DNA from: Anaeramoeba flamelloides
Lineage: Eukaryota; Metamonada; Anaeramoebidae
Length of the DNA stretch: 64,000 nucleotides
Direction of reading: 5' to 3'
Assembly: GCA_027625915.1 (NCBI GenBank)
Contig: JANTQA010000030.1
Location: 3,224,001-3,288,000, forward strand
A program made the translations under genes and the position numbers. The notes beneath the pieces were generated by a model. That model made no database searches. It was not told where the DNA came from and was given only the letters and a program-made list of their open reading frames with translations. The number at the start of each line of letters is the position of its first letter. Position 1 is the first letter of the stretch. Shown here in pieces: positions 61,800-64,000 of the stretch.

Positions 61800-62320
61800 T
61801 TGTAATAACCTGAATAACACTTTTTCAAAAATTGAGATTCAATTTATAATATAAATCGAAGTTTTTTTTTGTGAGGTTTTATTCTATATTCTTATCACAG
61901 GAATATTGTCAAAATTTTGGATCAGAATTATTTTTTCTAATTTCTTTAATTTTCGTTTTTCTTTTTTAAATTTTGTTTTTCTTTTTTTCTTTTCTTTTTT
62001 TCTTTTCTTTTCTTTTTTCATTTCTTTTTGATCATTTCCCTTTTTTGGTAAAAGATTAAGTGAATAAAAATAAGATCTTCGCAAAGACCAAGAATAATTT
62101 AGAAAATTGAGACTATGTAATACCTTTTAAAATGAATTTAATTATTCACAAAAAATCTTCTTTTTAAACTATTTTTCTGTGAAAGTCACACAATAAAAAA
62201 TCTGAAATGATTATTTCAAAAATTATGATTTCCTTTTTATATTTTTTAGTTTTTATTTTTTTTTTAATTTTTATAATATCAGGTTTTTATCTATTTAGAA
62301 CAATATAAAAATGAACAATG
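61800..62320 (-). repeat. MITE-like element, family 4, copy e
   Basis: Reverse-complement copy. The right edge has TATAATATCAGGTTTTTATC. The interior has TTCACAAAAAATCTTCTTTT, and CATAGTCTCAATTTTC in complement. The left edge is ACTTTTTCAAAAATTGAGAT. The TTTTCTTTTCTTTT-rich core yields spurious Lys-rich frames. Confidence 0.65.
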
Positions 62321-62359
62321 TATTATATTTAATTATTTGTTATTCTTGGAATACAAAAA

Positions 62360-62387
62360 CACACACACAAACACACACACACACACA

Positions 62388-62463
<76 letters not shown>
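62360..62463. repeat. Compound (AC)n(AT)n microsatellite
   Basis: About 90 bp of AC repeats with two single-base interruptions, passing into about 14 bp of alternating AT. The Cys/Val open frame it creates on the minus strand is an artefact. Confidence 0.95.
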
Positions 62464-63222
62464 ACCAAAACAGAAAAAATTAGGTGAGTTGATATAATTT
62501 GGATTTGGTAAAAAAGTTAAATTTTGACCACTTTTCTTTCCCAACTAGTTATTTTTTCAAAAAAAATAATTCTTTTTCTCAGTGTTTAAAGAGTTGATAA
62601 TTTTCAAGAGTTTTAAACGGAAATACTACTTTGTAGTGTTATGGTGTTTTCAAAAATAGAAAATCAAATTATTTCCATGGTTTTAAATGCAAAATCCTTC
62701 ACTTAAATGGGAAATCGCGAAAATTCATTATTTTTTAATGCTTTTAATGTAATTGCACGTATATAATTTTTTTTTTTTTTTTTGTTTATTAGTTTTTTCA
62801 TTTGCTTTTTTTCACATACAAGAAACATAAAGTATGATTTCAATGGAATTCGAGGACTTTTTCAAAAAACGAAAAAACGAAAACAACGAATGAAAGGAAA
62901 AAAACATTTAAAAAAACGTAAAACGCGATTTTATAAGATTAACATGATTTTAAAACAAAAAATTGTAATACGTGATATATATATATATATAAATTATTAC
63001 TACCCAAAACAAAAAAAATACATTTCACAATATAATTTTCAAATTAAAACTGAACCAAAAATAATCAAATAAAAAATAAAAGTACTTTATGATATTTTTT
63101 TAAAAAATATTTTATTTATATCTATTATTATTTCTAATATATCTATATTAAGATACACATTTTTTTTTTTTTTTTTAAATTTTCGATTCACCAACTGATG
63201 ATTTAATCCATGGAAAAACAAA

Positions 63223-64000
63223 TTAATTTTGGAAAAATTGTAAAAAATTTTCTTTTAATTCATTATCTTTAATTAAATTACAAAATTTTAAAAAATTTTC
63301 AAAATTGATATTAGTTATTAATTTTTGTATTGTAGATATTATCGAAAATTGCACTTCCGCCGGACAAAAGTCTTGATTTAAAATCAAGGAAAAACAAGAA
63401 AACATTTTTGGCAAATTTTCACCATTTTCACCAATTATAACGGTCTCTTGATTATTAATATAATGTAATAAAATTTTAGCGATTTCGATCATTTCAACTT
63501 GATCATTCCATATTGGCAAATAATTTAACCAGATTTGAACAAAATCATTGAATTCATTAACATCATTTTGATTATTGTTATAATAATTATAAAATAAAAT
63601 TTTACCAATGGAAGAAATACAATTTTCATTAGCTAATATGAAATCTTCATTATCTTGGTCTTGTTTGTCAAACATTTGGATCGACTCAATTAAAATTTTG
63701 CAGCAATTTTTTGAAGATCTTTGGAAACATTTATTGTTAACTTTCGCACAGGCGCCAAGAGCATAACAGCTTGGTTGTCTCAATTCAGGATTTTTATGCT
63801 TTGCAAAATTTAATAGATATTTGCTATATTTTCCCCAATAAAAATTAAATATTTCTGGATCTTGGCCACTATATTCAATGATATCATCAAAAGCACATAT
63901 CGATAACGATTGTAAAAATTCATTAGTATTATTACCGATACTACTACTATTATTATCATTACCATCCAATTGCAATAACGTATAATAATAGTCAAATAAT
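63223..64000 (-). CDS. Importin-5 (karyopherin beta-3/RanBP5-like), C-terminal part, cut by the window edge
   Basis: Importin-5 is a HEAT-repeat nuclear import receptor that carries ribosomal proteins and histones and releases them on Ran-GTP binding. The last 258 residues are visible, the frame is open to position 64000, and TAA is at 63223-63225. Family landmarks of the C-terminal repeats are in order: NPELRQPSCYALGACAK, ANENCISSIGKILFYN, WLNYLPIWNDQVE and GENLPKMFSCFSLIL, matching the ENCISAVGKI and WLxWLP blocks of importin-5. Near the left end of the visible part an Asn/Ser-rich insert (DGNDNNSSSIGNN) interrupts a helix-rich region. The amino-terminal Ran-binding and cargo repeats lie outside the window. 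Confidence 0.88.
   Translation of the reverse strand, partial: LFDYYYTLLQLDGNDNNSSSIGNNTNEFLQSLSICAFDDIIEYSGQDPEIFNFYWGKYSKYLLNFAKHKNPELRQPSCYALGACAKVNNKCFQRSSKNCCKILIESIQMFDKQDQDNEDFILANENCISSIGKILFYNYYNNNQNDVNEFNDFVQIWLNYLPIWNDQVEMIEIAKILLHYINNQETVIIGENGENLPKMFSCFSLILNQDFCPAEVQFSIISTIQKLITNINFENFLKFCNLIKDNELKENFLQFFQN

Larger units (their letters stand above)
58136..63222. other. Intergenic spacer with possible unrecognised exons
   Basis: About 5.1 kb with no gene I can name. At 59200-59360 the minus strand is open with strikingly protein-like sequence (RWSREQLQVGKFDFNRLC, VTIEKDYTQTRYYDVVI). A weaker relative (QVGNLKFKRLCLIVQ) lies at about 59415-59510. At 62782-63072 the plus strand has a Lys/Arg-rich open frame without an ATG. 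A poly-C run lies at about 60278. Confidence 0.35.

Noticed and set aside
62329-62544. Cys/Val-repeat open frame on minus
   Set aside because: It is the translation of the (AC)n microsatellite.
62782-63072. Basic small protein gene on plus
   Set aside because: There is no ATG start. It is Lys/Arg-rich because of A-rich sequence and matches no ribosomal protein I know. It is listed only within the spacer entry.
1-64000. Retrotransposon, virus-like element, LINE or autonomous transposase
   Set aside because: I saw no reverse transcriptase, integrase, capsid or DDE transposase motif in any open frame. The repeats are all short and non-coding.
1-64000. CRISPR array or other prokaryotic system
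   Set aside because: The tandem repeats present are microsatellites and degenerate AT-rich units without unique spacers, and the window is plainly eukaryotic nuclear DNA.

Overview
This window is nuclear DNA of a very AT-rich eukaryotic microbe (a protist or early-branching lineage; I cannot name it from sequence alone). The evidence is spliceosomal GT-AG introns, an intron-bearing tRNA-Ile(UAU), eukaryote-only proteins (CLP1, SDS3-like, importin-5, BAR, VASt, nurim-like), Asn/Gln/Lys-rich protein segments and long homopolymer and (AT)n/(AC)n tracts. All nine protein genes whose ends I can place stop at TAA. No CRISPR, operon, bacterial or organellar signal is present.

Layout. 2.0-10.6 kb (-): CLP1, an RNA 5'-kinase/mRNA 3'-processing factor, broken by introns of about 3.3 and 3.7 kb. 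11.6-12.1 kb (+): a 90-residue SelW/Rdx-type protein with an in-frame TGA and, in its 3' untranslated region, a convincing form-2 SECIS hairpin. This is the standout of the window. 16.2-22.2 kb (-): a secreted or ER-targeted short-chain dehydrogenase rebuilt from six exons, one of them 9 nt long. 23.5 kb (-): tRNA-Ile(UAU). 23.9-32.3 kb (+): a BAR-domain protein with an acidic tail. 37.1-39.7 kb (-): an SDS3-like Sin3/HDAC subunit. 42.7-47.7 kb (-): a VASt (sterol-transfer) protein with a C-terminal membrane anchor. 48.6-49.4 kb (+): a single-exon nurim-like membrane protein. 56.8-58.1 kb (+): D-3-phosphoglycerate dehydrogenase. 63.2 kb to the right edge (-): the C-terminus of importin-5.

The genes are unrelated housekeeping functions (RNA processing, chromatin, nuclear import, lipid and membrane, serine synthesis), not a pathway cluster. 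What links them is architecture. Most of the DNA is intron or intergenic and is filled with short non-autonomous DNA transposons. I can follow at least four families of about 0.5-0.9 kb plus several small foldback elements, each present more than once. Three families share TAAAC-type termini, and one nested insertion displays a TA target-site duplication directly. These elements account for much of the excess intron length in CLP1, the dehydrogenase, BAR and VASt.
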